From Labedaea rhizosphaerae (GTDB taxonomy: Bacteria; Actinomycetota; Actinomycetes; Mycobacteriales; Pseudonocardiaceae), in NCBI RefSeq assembly GCF_004362825.1, contig NZ_SNXZ01000003.1, positions 224,784 through 288,783 on the forward strand: a stretch of 64,000 nt of DNA. Reading direction: 5' to 3'. The notes below the pieces were generated by a model. It was not told the origin of the DNA. It saw only the letters and a program-made list of their open reading frames with translations, and ran no database searches. Positions 10,633 through 21,987 of this stretch are shown piece by piece (position 1 is the stretch's first letter; each line of letters starts with the position of its first letter). Both the position numbers and the translations under genes were made by a program.

Positions 10633-11190
10633 ATGGCCCAGGCCGACGTCCGCGTCGCGGAACCCGCAGACGCCGCCGAGATCGCCCGCATCCAGCTCGA
10701 CACGTGGCGCGCCGCGTACGCCGATCTCCTGCCGCCGGATGTGCTGGCCGGGCTCGACGCGTCGAATGCGGAGCAGAGCTGGCGCGCGGCGGTGGACGAC
10801 GACGCGACCACCCTCTACGTCGCCACCGAGGGACCGTGGATCGTCGGGTTCTGCGTCGCGGGACCGGCCCCGGATGGCGAGATGGCCCTGGCCGACGGCT
10901 CGGTGCCCGAGGACGCGGCCACCGTCGGGATGATCGGCACCCTGATCGTGGAGCCGCGCTGGGGTAGGCGGGGGCACGGCGGCCGGTTGCTCGGCACGGC
11001 CGCGGACGGGCTGCGCAAAGCCGGGATGACCAGGGGGATCACCTGGGTTCCGGAGGCCGACGTGGTGTCCGGCGCGTTCTACCGGCGGGCGGGCTGGGCC
11101 CCCGACGGGACCCTGCGCACGCTGGACACCGGCGGCGGCACGATGCGTGAACTTCGGCTGACCGGGACCGTGGAGCTCACGGTGCGCTGA
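10633..11190 (+). CDS. GNAT family N-acetyltransferase
   Basis: A 185-residue acetyl-CoA-dependent acyltransferase. The GNAT core is clear: a first helix AAEIARIQLDTWRAAYADLLP, beta-4 VGMIGTLIVEPRW, the acetyl-CoA pyrophosphate loop RRGHGGRLL and a C-terminal AFYRRAGWAPDG. The substrate is unknown. The start at ATG 10633 is supported by a -10 at 10620-10625 and lack of a ribosome site. It stands alone between divergent and downstream genes. Confidence 0.88.
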   Translation: MAQADVRVAEPADAAEIARIQLDTWRAAYADLLPPDVLAGLDASNAEQSWRAAVDDDATTLYVATEGPWIVGFCVAGPAPDGEMALADGSVPEDAATVGMIGTLIVEPRWGRRGHGGRLLGTAADGLRKAGMTRGITWVPEADVVSGAFYRRAGWAPDGTLRTLDTGGGTMRELRLTGTVELTVR

Positions 11191-11275
11191 GGACGAGTTC
11201 GACCGAAGACGCAATGATCCGTCACCGGACTTCGATACCCTCGTGACGAAGTCGAGACCTTGGGAGAGCGGATCG

Positions 11276-11794
11276 GTGCTGGGTTGGTGCTGTCTGAGCG
11301 CGGGGATCGCGTTCGGCTCGGCACTGCTCCCGTTGCTCAGCGTCGAGATCTTCGTGCTGGGGCTCGTCACCCGCGAACCCGGTCTCCCGTGGCTGGCCAT
11401 CGGCGTGGCCGTGGCGATCGGGCAACTCGCCGGGAAGCTGCCTTACTACCTGGCCGCACGCGGCTCGCTGCACCTGCCCGCGTTCCTGCACCGGCGCCCC
11501 AAGGACGAACCGGTGCTGACGCCGCGCCGGGAGCGGTGGCGCCGGCGGACCAAGCGGATGCGGTCGTGGGTCGAGGCCGTCACCGAGCGCTGCCACCGGC
11601 ACCCGCACTGGATGTTCAGCACGTACGCGGTCAGCTCGGTGGTCGGGCTGCCGCCGTTCATGGCGACGTCGGTGCTGGCCGGGCTGGCCCGGATGTCGCT
11701 GGCCACGTTCCTGGCCACGGGCCTGATCGGGCGGTGCATCCGGTTCAGCATCCTGGCCGCGTCACCGGCGTTGATCAGCCACTGGGCGTTCTGA
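11276..11794 (+). CDS. VTT-domain-like membrane protein (paralogue 1)
   Basis: A 172-residue membrane protein with an N-terminal hydrophobic hairpin, the IGQLAGKLPYYLAARGS segment and a C-terminal LAGLARMSLATFLATGLIGRCIRF segment. These resemble the G..xGk...Y.. and R...F......GR.IR blocks of VTT/DedA-type (YqaA-like) lipid-scramblase-related proteins. The GTG at 11276 is preferred: GGGAGAG (11262-11268) is seven bases upstream and it aligns with the start of the second copy at 14099. A GTG at 11243 would add 11 residues. It is about half identical to the 14099-14605 protein and converges on the mauE-like gene. Confidence 0.72.
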   Translation: MLGWCCLSAGIAFGSALLPLLSVEIFVLGLVTREPGLPWLAIGVAVAIGQLAGKLPYYLAARGSLHLPAFLHRRPKDEPVLTPRRERWRRRTKRMRSWVEAVTERCHRHPHWMFSTYAVSSVVGLPPFMATSVLAGLARMSLATFLATGLIGRCIRFSILAASPALISHWAF

Positions 11795-11829
11795 CGAGAC
11801 GGGCGGCCCGGGGTGGGCCGCCCGTCTCG
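11795..11829. terminator. bidirectional terminator
   Basis: A 15-bp perfect stem (11795-11809 with 11815-11829) around a GGGGT loop, between the convergent VTT paralogue 1 and the MauE-like gene. Confidence 0.85.
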
Positions 11830-11831
11830 AC

Positions 11832-12638
11832 TCACGCGGCGACGGGTTCGTCCGCGGGTACCAGCACGGCCTTGATCTCGCCGTCGCCGGCGAGGGGTAC
11901 CGCGAACACCGCCGTGCCGTGCTCGTCGCCGTTGCGGGCCGCGAAGGTGACGATCCGCCACGTCCCTTCGTCCCACCACTCGAGCACGTCGGAGCGGATC
12001 AACCCGACCGCGGAGCGGTACTCCGCGCTGCGGTACAGGATGTCCATGGTGGACTCCAGCGGGATGCCCGGAACGAACTTCCCGAGCGGGTGCGACAACC
12101 GCACCCGCAACCGCCGCAACGGAACCAGCCAGTAGCCGTCGAGCTCCGCGGAGAGCGCCGAGGCCAGCGCGAACCAGCCGGCCAGCAACCCGACCGTCGC
12201 AAGTGGACGGTCAGCGATCGCACCCAGCCAGTAGCCGGGTGCGCCGAGCGCGACGGCCGCGGTGACCAGCATCAGCGCCGCCCGCGCGAACGAACGCCAC
12301 CGCACCGGGGCCACCTTCTCGCTTAGGCACCCGCACGACGAGTCCGGCGCCTTGAGCCGGGCGTAGCCGAGGTAACCCAGCAGCCCGGCGCACGCCGCCG
12401 TCGCCACCGCGGCCTCGACCACCGACGACGGGGGCAGCACCAGCAACGCGCCGAGCACCAGCTCACCGGCCCCGACCGCGCGGTAGGCACCCACCACGCG
12501 CTCGTCGCCGACCAGCTTGCGCAGGGCCGAGCGCCGGGCCACTTCCGGGGTGTTCTTGCCCAGCAGCTTCACGCGACTGGCCAGCAGCAGGAGCACACCG
12601 ACCGGCAACGGCGCGAGCGCCGCGAGGGTCTGCAGCAT
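11832..12638 (-). CDS. MauE/DoxX-like redox-associated membrane protein
   Basis: A 268-residue integral membrane protein. The first four hydrophobic segments match the MauE family, which is needed for disulfide formation and assembly of methylamine dehydrogenase light chain. A conserved CGC pair (Cys102, Cys104, in SSCGCLSEK) follows the third segment. The C-terminal 100 residues form a soluble extension not found in MauE (PLRRLRVRLSHPLG onward). Its GAGGAG ribosome site overlaps the stop region of the upstream Tat-protein gene, so it is the last gene of a three-gene operon with the Cys-rich protein. Oxidative folding of that protein is an inference. Confidence 0.75.
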   Translation of the reverse strand: MLQTLAALAPLPVGVLLLLASRVKLLGKNTPEVARRSALRKLVGDERVVGAYRAVGAGELVLGALLVLPPSSVVEAAVATAACAGLLGYLGYARLKAPDSSCGCLSEKVAPVRWRSFARAALMLVTAAVALGAPGYWLGAIADRPLATVGLLAGWFALASALSAELDGYWLVPLRRLRVRLSHPLGKFVPGIPLESTMDILYRSAEYRSAVGLIRSDVLEWWDEGTWRIVTFAARNGDEHGTAVFAVPLAGDGEIKAVLVPADEPVAA

Positions 12639-12647
12639 TCCGACTCC

Positions 12648-13253
12648 TCAGGCCGCGGCCGCGTAGACGGTCGCTATGTCCACTTCGTTGGTGTCGGGCC
12701 GCCAGGCGCCGATGACCTGGGCGTGCTTGCCCACCTGCAGCATCGACAGGTCGCGGACGGCGGGCGTGCCGTTGTAGACCGCGGCCGTGGTGCCGGGCAC
12801 GACGTGACCGACCAGCCGGTTGCCGTTGTGGTCCAGGTGCAGCACGTTCGTGCCCATCGAGACGATGTGCGCCTCGAGGTTCACGATGTTGAGCCACAAC
12901 GCGTCCGCGGCGAGCACCCCGTCGGGCATCCGCACGCCGCGGGCGTAGAGGCCGTCGCCGACCTTCGCCTGGTCCATTGTGGTCGGACGCAGCTTCCACA
13001 CCGACGTGGCCTTGGTCAGCTGGATGCGGTGGAACGAGCGGTCCGACGCGGTGACCATCAGCATGCTGCCGTTGATCGCCGTGATCCGGCCTTCGGCGAA
13101 GTTCGGGTCGATGCCGTTCTTGTCGAGCTTGGGCATCGGCGCCGCGACCGCTTCGGGTGCGAGGGATCCGAGTGCGGTGGCTCCGGCCACGACACCGGCC
13201 GAGCCGAGCACGGCCGAGGTCAGGAACCGGCGCCGGTCGAGGGGGTTGTTCAT
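12648..13253 (-). CDS. Tat-signal secreted protein, DUF5666-like
   Basis: A 201-residue protein. The N-terminus MNNPLDRRRFLTSAVLG followed by a hydrophobic stretch and AVAAP is a good twin-arginine signal, cleaved near residue 38. The mature part begins with EGRITAINGSMLMVTASDR, which looks like the small beta-barrel DUF5666 pattern, and has a second similar stretch (GHVVPGTTAAVYNGT). There are no cysteines in the mature part. The ATG at 13253 has AAGGAGG eight bases upstream and 14 bp separate it from the Cys-rich gene. It may act as the export partner of that protein (inference). Confidence 0.75.
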   Translation of the reverse strand: MNNPLDRRRFLTSAVLGSAGVVAGATALGSLAPEAVAAPMPKLDKNGIDPNFAEGRITAINGSMLMVTASDRSFHRIQLTKATSVWKLRPTTMDQAKVGDGLYARGVRMPDGVLAADALWLNIVNLEAHIVSMGTNVLHLDHNGNRLVGHVVPGTTAAVYNGTPAVRDLSMLQVGKHAQVIGAWRPDTNEVDIATVYAAAA

Positions 13254-13267
13254 GATCGTCGCCTCCT

Positions 13268-13699
13268 TCAGCTGTGCACGGAGATGGGCATGATGCCGCT
13301 GGACAGGTTGCCGATCGCGCTGTACGCGGCCGGGGTCAGGTCGAGCAGCCGGTCGGTGGCGCAGTTGCCGCTGCAGCAGGACCGCTCGCCGCACCAGTAG
13401 TTCGTGTGCGGGCCGCAGTCGGCGATCCGCACGGCGATCTCGTTGGCACCGCAGAGGTTGCGGACGTAGAAGGTGTGCCCGCAACCCCAGCGCAGCAGGT
13501 TGTCGCCGCACTGGTCGGGCCTGGTGATGTTGAAGCAGGCGTCGGAGGTGTTGGGCCACGCACACATGTACGAGCCCGACTGGCAGTTGCCGCACGCGCC
13601 GCCACCGGCGCTGCCGCACGGACCCCAGCCGCCACCACAGCAGAACCAGCTGGTTTCCGCAGTGGTGGCCGACTGGACGGAATTCGTCTCATTGCCCAC
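13268..13699 (-). CDS. cysteine-rich protein with double-psi beta-barrel-like C-terminus
   Basis: A 143-residue protein with 15 cysteines and five tryptophans. The N-terminal 60 residues are Gly/Cys-rich (SWFCCGGGWGPCG, GACGNC). The C-terminal half has EIAVRIADCGP, then DRLLDLTPAAYSAIG and GIMPISV, the strand order and DLTPAA motif of RlpA/barwin/expansin-type double-psi beta-barrels. The GTG at 13699 follows GAAGGGAG at proper spacing. No signal peptide is visible, although so many cysteines suggest an extracytoplasmic disulfide-bonded protein. It is first in an operon with a Tat-signal protein and a MauE-like protein. The function is not known. Confidence 0.7.
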   Translation of the reverse strand: MGNETNSVQSATTAETSWFCCGGGWGPCGSAGGGACGNCQSGSYMCAWPNTSDACFNITRPDQCGDNLLRWGCGHTFYVRNLCGANEIAVRIADCGPHTNYWCGERSCCSGNCATDRLLDLTPAAYSAIGNLSSGIMPISVHS

Positions 13700-14098
13700 G
13701 GTGTCGCTCCCTTCGGGGCGCCACCGACGATGGCTTCTCGGGGCACGAGCGCATGCGGGCAAGGCCGATCCGCACCGCGGGGGATTCGGTGCGGGTCGTC
13801 CTCGGTTCTCCCCGGTGCCCTCGGGTCGCGGATCGTCGGTAGCAGGGGTTGGACTTTCACGCGATCAGACGGAGATTGGTAACGAACCGACAATCTCGCA
13901 CGGTACTTGGCGCAGGTCACCATCGGCATCCAGCCGAACGGATCAACTTCACTGCCCCGAAGAGCGCAGTTCTCACTCGGATGCCGTAGCCACGAAGTGG
14001 CCGTTGCGCCAAGCGGGCGCAGGGGTGGGGCTAGCCCCACCTCGATCCGGGTCCTGACCCCGCTGTGCCGGGCGCTCACCGTCCGTAGCGTCGACACC
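13700..14098. promoter_or_regulatory. divergent intergenic region with two inverted repeats
   Basis: The 399 bases between the Cys-rich operon and VTT paralogue 2. GAGATTG (13872-13878) pairs with CAATCTC (13891-13897). An 18-bp palindrome with core GTGGGGCTAGCCCCAC lies at 14024-14041. A TAGCGT -10 at 14086-14091 leads into the VTT gene. No small ORF with a convincing start was found. Confidence 0.5.
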
Positions 14099-14605
14099 GT
14101 GATCGCGACGGTGCTTCTGACGGTAGCGGTGGCGGCGGGGTCGGCCCTGCTGCCACTGGTCAGCGTCGAGGTGTTCGTGGTCGGGCTGATGGCCCTGCAC
14201 CCGGCGCTGCCGGTGCTCGCGATCGGTGCGGCCGCCGGGATCGGCCAGCTGCTGGGCAAGGTGCCGTTCTTCCTGGCCGCGCGCGGCTCGATCCGGCTGC
14301 CCCGGCTGTTCCGCCGCGAGCGGCCGCTGTCGGCGCGCCGCCACCGGATGCAGTTGCTGCGCAAGCGCATCCGATCGGCCGTGGACGGGGTGCGGGAGCG
14401 GTGCCTGCAGCACCCGAAGTGGCTCTTCGGCAGCTACGCGGTCAGCTCGGTGACCGGGCTGCCGCCGCTGCTGGCCACCACCGTGCTGGCCGGGGCCGGC
14501 CGGATGCCGGTCGCCCTGTTCCTGACGACCGGCATCCTGGGGCGCACCATCCGGTTCACGCTGCTCGCGGCCGCCCCCGCCCTGCTCGCCGGCTGGTGGA
14601 GCTAG
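14099..14605 (+). CDS. VTT-domain-like membrane protein (paralogue 2)
   Basis: A 168-residue membrane protein, about half identical along its full length to the 11276-11794 protein: shared GSALLPLxSVExFVxGL, IGQLxGKxPxxLAARGS, YAVSSVxGLPP and GRxIRF blocks. The GTG at 14099 is seven bases after a TAGCGT -10 and has no ribosome site, so a leaderless start is chosen over the longer upstream reading frame, whose extra 64 residues are not hydrophobic and do not match the paralogue. It ends 3 bp from the convergent sigma-factor operon. Confidence 0.72.
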   Translation: MIATVLLTVAVAAGSALLPLVSVEVFVVGLMALHPALPVLAIGAAAGIGQLLGKVPFFLAARGSIRLPRLFRRERPLSARRHRMQLLRKRIRSAVDGVRERCLQHPKWLFGSYAVSSVTGLPPLLATTVLAGAGRMPVALFLTTGILGRTIRFTLLAAAPALLAGWWS

Positions 14606-14608
14606 TGC

Positions 14609-15856
14609 CTAGCCACGGACCACGACCGGCGGCCCGTCGTAGATGACCACGCCCGCCGCGTCCTTGACCATGACCGACTTGACCGTCGACGGGACCTGCG
14701 CGGGGGCTTGGTCGGGATCCGTCGCGGGCAACACCACGGCCCACAGACCGTCGTGCACGACCGCCGGGTGAGCGGTGCCGTCGTTGGTCGTCACCGTCAC
14801 CGCCTGGGCACCGGTCGGTGCGGTGCCGACCGCGAATTGGTGGAAGCCGTGCCCGACGGCGTAGGTGCTGCGGTCGAGCAACAGGTACCGGGGCTTCGTC
14901 GTCGCCGGGACCGGGGCCAGCGGGCTGAAGTCGAACTGCCCCTGCCGGCCCGCGTGCTCGGTGTGCACGCACAGCCCGAACTGGTCCTTGCTGGTGGCCA
15001 GCTCGGCGTACCACTGGCCGTCCTCGACGGACACACCCGGCTGCCACTGGTCGGCGTACGCCTTGGTCCAGCCCGTGTTGGCAAGGCAGTTGCCGAGCCG
15101 CTTGCCGTCGGCGGACGTGCGATCAGGCGCGGGCAGCGGCCGGTCCACGAGTTCGACCGCGGGGGCGGGCACCGGCGGGATCTTCTTGGGCACGTCGTAC
15201 TCGACCCGGTTGTCACCCACGAACCGGGCGTTGGCTTCGAGGTCGCGTCGCGGTTCCACCTGGATGACCAACATGCCGTCCACGGCCGGGGCGCCGACTT
15301 CGTAACCCTGCCCGGTGCTGACCATCACGCCGGTCGCGTTCGGGTCGATCCCGACGGCGAGGATCCAGCCGTTGTCGTCGACGAGCGCGACCCGGGTCCG
15401 CGTACCCGGCACGACGGCGACCTTCGCGTTCGGGTCGGTCACCGTGACCGTGGCCTTGGTGGTCATGCAGAAGAACGTCTTGCCACCAGCGCGCAGGGCG
15501 GTGACGTTGGCGCTGGTGCTCGGCTGCCGTTGCACGGTCGTCCACGTCGACCGGGCCGGGAAGGCCCCCTGCTTCCCCTCGGCGACGACGGCCTTCCAGC
15601 AGCGGTCGAGCTCGTCGGCGGCTTCCGTCTTGGCGGTCGGGGTGGAACTGGCGGGCCCGGCCGGGAGTTGCTCGGCGCGGTTGTGCACTGTCAACGCCGT
15701 CACCACGCCGGCCACGGCGAGCACCGCGACCGCCGCGGCGACAGCCAGCGGCATCCGCAGGCCACGCCGGGTGGGCTCCGCCATCCCGCGGTGGACGGTG
15801 TCGGTGATGCGATCGCGGACGTCCGCGGGGACGTCGCGCTCATCGAAGTCGATCAT
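14609..15856 (-). CDS. membrane protein paired with an ECF sigma factor (putative anti-sigma)
   Basis: A 415-residue single-pass protein. A cytoplasmic N-terminus of about 35 residues (MIDFDERDVPADVRDRITDT) precedes one transmembrane helix ([21 protein letters not shown]), then an external domain of about 350 residues with four cysteines. The zinc anti-sigma HxxxCxxC motif is absent. The ATG overlaps the sigma-factor stop as ATGA, so coupled expression suggests it controls that sigma factor. The external domain seems to be two related beta-rich halves. No known domain was recognised. Confidence 0.65.
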   Translation of the reverse strand: MIDFDERDVPADVRDRITDTVHRGMAEPTRRGLRMPLAVAAAVAVLAVAGVVTALTVHNRAEQLPAGPASSTPTAKTEAADELDRCWKAVVAEGKQGAFPARSTWTTVQRQPSTSANVTALRAGGKTFFCMTTKATVTVTDPNAKVAVVPGTRTRVALVDDNGWILAVGIDPNATGVMVSTGQGYEVGAPAVDGMLVIQVEPRRDLEANARFVGDNRVEYDVPKKIPPVPAPAVELVDRPLPAPDRTSADGKRLGNCLANTGWTKAYADQWQPGVSVEDGQWYAELATSKDQFGLCVHTEHAGRQGQFDFSPLAPVPATTKPRYLLLDRSTYAVGHGFHQFAVGTAPTGAQAVTVTTNDGTAHPAVVHDGLWAVVLPATDPDQAPAQVPSTVKSVMVKDAAGVVIYDGPPVVVRG

Positions 15857-16446
15857 GATTGCACCCCCAGGATGGTGCGCAGCCGGGATTTCGCCCGGGA
15901 CAGACGGGAACGGATGCTCGCCTCGGCGCGGCCGAGCACGACCGACGCCTCGGCGGCGGTGAGCCCCGCGAGCAGGCACAACTCGACGGCCTCGCGCTCG
16001 GCGGCCGGCAGCCGCGGCAACGCCTCCCGCACCCGGCGGACCTGGCGGTCGTCGTCGATGCGGGCGCTCACCTCGTCGGCGTGGTCGCGCTCGTCGTCCG
16101 GCTCGGCCAGCAAGGGCAGCGCCTTGAGGAAACGCCGGCGGCCGCGGTGGTGGGTGCGAGCCATGTTGCGGGCCACGGTGTAGAGCCACGGCAACGCGCT
16201 GTCGTTGACGACGCGGAACTGGTCACGGCGGCGCCACGCGGTCAGGAACGTCGCCGAGGTCAGGTCCTCGGCTTCGCTCCACGACCCGGTCAGCCGGTGC
16301 GCGTAGTTCCAGATGGCCTTCATGTGCCGCTGGAACAGCACCTCGAACGCGGCCTGGTCGCCCGCGGCGATCCCCTGGCACAGCGCCGGGTCCGGATCGC
16401 TCGGCAACACGCCGCGGCGCCGCGCCGCGTTGGGAGTGGTCCTCAC
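15853..16446 (-). CDS. ECF-family RNA polymerase sigma factor
   Basis: A 197-residue extracytoplasmic-function sigma factor. Region 2 (FEVLFQRHMKAIWNYAHRLTG, then AEDLTSATFLTAWRRRDQFR) spans about residues 35-85. Region 4 (LPAAEREAVELCLLAGLTAAEASVVL, then SIRSRLSRAKSRLR) spans about 140-190. The GTG at 16446 is preferred to the ATG at 16482 because AAGGAG lies six bases before it. Its partner membrane protein overlaps by 4 bp. The target promoter is unknown. Confidence 0.9.
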   Translation of the reverse strand: MRTTPNAARRRGVLPSDPDPALCQGIAAGDQAAFEVLFQRHMKAIWNYAHRLTGSWSEAEDLTSATFLTAWRRRDQFRVVNDSALPWLYTVARNMARTHHRGRRRFLKALPLLAEPDDERDHADEVSARIDDDRQVRRVREALPRLPAAEREAVELCLLAGLTAAEASVVLGRAEASIRSRLSRAKSRLRTILGVQS

Positions 16447-16488
16447 ACCCTGCTCCTTGCCGCGGCGGCGCGGGTGTTGCATCGAGTT

Positions 16489-16912
16489 TCAGCCGAGCAG
16501 GTGGGCGTTGGTCCGCCGCACCCCGTCCGCCAGGTCGGGCAGCTCCACCACCGCGCACCCCGCCGCCCGCAGCAGGTTGGCGCCGGTGGCTTCGACGAAC
16601 GTGGCCGGCTCGCGCATCGCGAACACGACGCGGCGGATCGGCGAGGCCAGGATCAGCTCCGCGCACGTGTGCGGCCGCGACGCCCGCCGGCCGCAGGGCT
16701 CGAGCGAGCTGTAGATCGTCGCACCCGCGAGGTCGGCGTCCACCTGCGCGAGCGCCGCTTCCTCGGCGTGGTCGAGCGAGTCGTGCTGGCGGGAGTAGCC
16801 GGTGGCCAGCACGGTGCCGTCGGGGGCGGCGATGATCGCGCCCACCGAGAACGCCGTCATCGACGGCGGGCACTGCTCGGCGAGGGCGACCGCCGCGGCC
16901 AGCAGTTCGCGG

Positions 16913-16920
<8 letters not shown>
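16489..16920 (-). CDS. RibD-like zinc deaminase
   Basis: A 143-residue cytidine-deaminase-fold protein. The zinc site is visible as HAEEAAL (HAE) and PCGRRASRPHTC (PC-x8-C), as in the deaminase domain of RibD (diaminohydroxyphosphoribosylaminopyrimidine deaminase, riboflavin synthesis). It also has the RibD-like ANLLRAAGCAVVEL segment. The GTG start at 16920 overlaps the stop of the upstream reductase gene by 8 bp. Riboflavin or a related pyrimidine pathway is likely, but a nucleoside deaminase of another pathway is possible. Confidence 0.75.
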
Positions 16921-19629
<2,709 letters not shown>

Positions 19630-19645
<16 letters not shown>

Positions 19646-19665
19646 GAGCCCGTTGTCTTGTTCAT
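19630..19665 (-). repeat. 20-bp duplication of the M16 start region with mini-ORF
   Basis: Two 16-base copies of ATGAACAAGACAACGG start at 19665 and 19645. The upstream copy encodes M-N-K-T-T-G-S and ends in a TGA that overlaps the downstream ATG (TCATGA). The GGGGCACGGGG ribosome-like site lies ahead of the upstream copy only. Confidence 0.8.
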
Positions 19666-19690
19666 GTCCCCGTGCCCCGCTAAGCGAGAC

Positions 19691-19717
19691 GCGGCCGCGG
19701 GACGTGCCCGCGACCGC
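19691..19717 (-). terminator. pnp terminator hairpin
   Basis: A stem of 4 plus 6 bp with one mismatch (19691-19701 with 19707-19717), loop ACGTG, 36 bases after the pnp stop and ahead of the M16 gene. Confidence 0.6.
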
Positions 19718-19752
19718 GCTCGAACCTGCTTGTCACACCTGGATCGTGCTCG

Positions 19753-21987
19753 TCACGCCTCGGCGGGTGCCTCGGCCGGGGCGTCGGCCGGCTTCTCGGC
19801 TTCGTCTTCCTTCACCGGGACGAGGCTGATCTTGCCGCGCTGGTCGATGTCGGCGATCTCGACGCGGAGCTTGTCGCCGACCTTCACCACGTCCTCGACC
19901 TTGCCGATGCGCTTGCCGTTGCCCAGCTTCGAGATGTGGACGAGGCCGTCCTTGCCGGGCAGCAGCGAGACGAACGCGCCGAACGCCGCGGTCTTGACCA
20001 CGGTGCCCAGGAAGCGCTCGCCGATCTTCGGCAGCTGCGGGTTGGCGATCGCGTTGATCATGTCGATCGCCGCGTCGGCCGAGGGGCCGTCGGAGGCGCC
20101 GACGTAGATCGTGCCGTCGTCCTCGATGGAGATGTCGGCACCGGTCTGCTCGGTGATCGAGTTGATCATCTTGCCCTTCGGGCCGATGACCTCGCCGATC
20201 TTGTCGACCGGGATCTTCACGCTGGTGACGCGCGGCGCGAACGGGCTCATCTCGTCGGGGCTGTCGATCGCCTCGGCGATGACCTCGAGGATGGTGAACC
20301 GGGCGTCGCGGGCCTGCGACAGCGCGGCCGCGAGCACCTCGGACGGGATGCCGTCCAGCTTGGTGTCCAGCTGCAGCGCGGTCACGAACTCCTTGGTGCC
20401 GGCAACCTTGAAGTCCATGTCACCGAACGCGTCCTCGGCGCCGAGGATGTCGGTCAGCGCGACGTAGCGCATCTCGCCGTCGACCTCGTCGGAGACCAGG
20501 CCCATCGCGATGCCCGCGACCGGCGCCTTCAGCGGCACACCGGCGTTGAGCAGCGACAGGGTGGACGCGCAGACCGAGCCCATCGACGTCGAGCCGTTGG
20601 AGCCCAGCGCCTCGGAGACCTGCCGGATCGCGTAGGGGAACTCGTCGCGCTTGGGCAGCACCGGCACCAGGGCACGCTCGGCGAGCGCGCCGTGGCCGAT
20701 CTCGCGCCGCTTCGGCGAGCCGACGCGGCCGGTCTCACCGGTGGAGAACGGCGGGAAGTTGTAGTGGTGCAGGTAGCGCTTGTGCGTCTCCGGCGACAGC
20801 GAGTCGATCTGCTGCTCCATGCGCAGCATGTTCAGCGTGGTGACACCCAGGATCTGGGTCTCGCCGCGCTCGAACAACGCCGAGCCGTGCGCGCGGGGCA
20901 CCGTGGCGACCTCGGCGGACAGCGCCCGGATGTCGGTCAGGCCGCGGCCGTCGATGCGCACCTTGTCCCGCAGGATGCGCTGGCGGACCAGCTTCTTGTT
21001 CAGCGAGCGGAAGGCCGCGCCCAGCTCCTTCTCGCGGTCCGTGAACTCCTCGCGGGCGCCGAGGGTCTCGAGCACGCCGGCCTTGATCTCGTCGATGCGC
21101 GACTCGCGCTCCTGCTTGCCGGCGATGGCCAGGGCCGCCGCCAGGTCGGCCGACGCGACCTCGGTGACCGCGGCCAGGGCATCGTCCTGGTAGGCCGGGT
21201 ACACCGGGAACTCGCGGGTCTCCTTGGCCGCCGCGGCGGCCAGCTGCGACTGCGCCTCGCACAGCACCTTGATGAACGGCTTCGCGGCCTCCAGGCCGGA
21301 CGCCACGACCTCCTCGGTGGGCGCCTGCGCGCCGGCACCGACCAGCTCGATGACGTTCTCGGTGGCCTCGGCCTCGACCATCATGATCGCGACGTCGCCG
21401 GAGGGGACGACACGGCCCGCGACGACCATGTCGAACACGGCCTTCTCGAGCTGCTCGTGGGTCGGGAACGCCACCCACTGGCCCTCGATGAGGGCGACAC
21501 GGACGCCGCCGACCGGGCCGGAGAACGGCAGGCCGGAGATCTGGGTGGACGCCGACGCGGCGTTGATCGCCACGACGTCGTACAGGTCCTGCGGGTTCAG
21601 GCTCTGCACGGTGATCACGACCTGGATCTCGTTGCGCAGGCCGTCCACGAAGGACGGGCGCAGCGGGCGGTCGATGAGCCGGCAGGTCAGGATCGCGTCC
21701 GTGGACGGACGGCCTTCACGGCGGAAGAACGCGCCGGGGATGCGACCCACGGCGTACATGCGCTCCTCGACGTCCACGGTCAGGGGGAAGAAGTCGAAGT
21801 GCTCCTTCGGGTGCTTCGACGCCGTGGTGGCGCTCAGCAGCATGGTCTCCTCGTCGAGGTAGGCCACGACGCTGCCGGCGGCCTGCTTGGCCAGGCGCCC
21901 GGTCTCGAAGCGGATGGTACGAGTGCCGAACCGGCCGTTGTCGATGACGGCGGTCGTCTCGTGCACCGTGGATTCGGTGCTTGTCAT
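19753..21987 (-). CDS. pnp: polyribonucleotide nucleotidyltransferase
   Basis: PNPase (GpsI type) degrades RNA phosphorolytically from the 3' end and works with RNase J. A 744-residue protein with two RNase PH-like domains (about 15-235 and 330-560), the second with the [20 protein letters not shown] block, a KH domain with GPKGKMI near 600 and an S1 domain ([21 protein letters not shown]) near 660-720. An acidic Ala/Pro/Glu tail ends the protein. rpsO lies directly upstream, the classical rpsO-pnp pair. Confidence 0.97.
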   Translation of the reverse strand: MTSTESTVHETTAVIDNGRFGTRTIRFETGRLAKQAAGSVVAYLDEETMLLSATTASKHPKEHFDFFPLTVDVEERMYAVGRIPGAFFRREGRPSTDAILTCRLIDRPLRPSFVDGLRNEIQVVITVQSLNPQDLYDVVAINAASASTQISGLPFSGPVGGVRVALIEGQWVAFPTHEQLEKAVFDMVVAGRVVPSGDVAIMMVEAEATENVIELVGAGAQAPTEEVVASGLEAAKPFIKVLCEAQSQLAAAAAKETREFPVYPAYQDDALAAVTEVASADLAAALAIAGKQERESRIDEIKAGVLETLGAREEFTDREKELGAAFRSLNKKLVRQRILRDKVRIDGRGLTDIRALSAEVATVPRAHGSALFERGETQILGVTTLNMLRMEQQIDSLSPETHKRYLHHYNFPPFSTGETGRVGSPKRREIGHGALAERALVPVLPKRDEFPYAIRQVSEALGSNGSTSMGSVCASTLSLLNAGVPLKAPVAGIAMGLVSDEVDGEMRYVALTDILGAEDAFGDMDFKVAGTKEFVTALQLDTKLDGIPSEVLAAALSQARDARFTILEVIAEAIDSPDEMSPFAPRVTSVKIPVDKIGEVIGPKGKMINSITEQTGADISIEDDGTIYVGASDGPSADAAIDMINAIANPQLPKIGERFLGTVVKTAAFGAFVSLLPGKDGLVHISKLGNGKRIGKVEDVVKVGDKLRVEIADIDQRGKISLVPVKEDEAEKPADAPAEAPAEA

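Noticed and set aside
13268-13699. RiPP precursor peptide
   Set aside because: The product is Cys-rich with a short N-terminal tail, but the C-terminal half has a folded double-psi barrel pattern and no modifying enzymes are adjacent.
13907-14098. 64-residue N-terminal extension of VTT paralogue 2
   Set aside because: The extension is not hydrophobic, covers a palindrome and the -10 box, and has no match in the paralogue at 11276.
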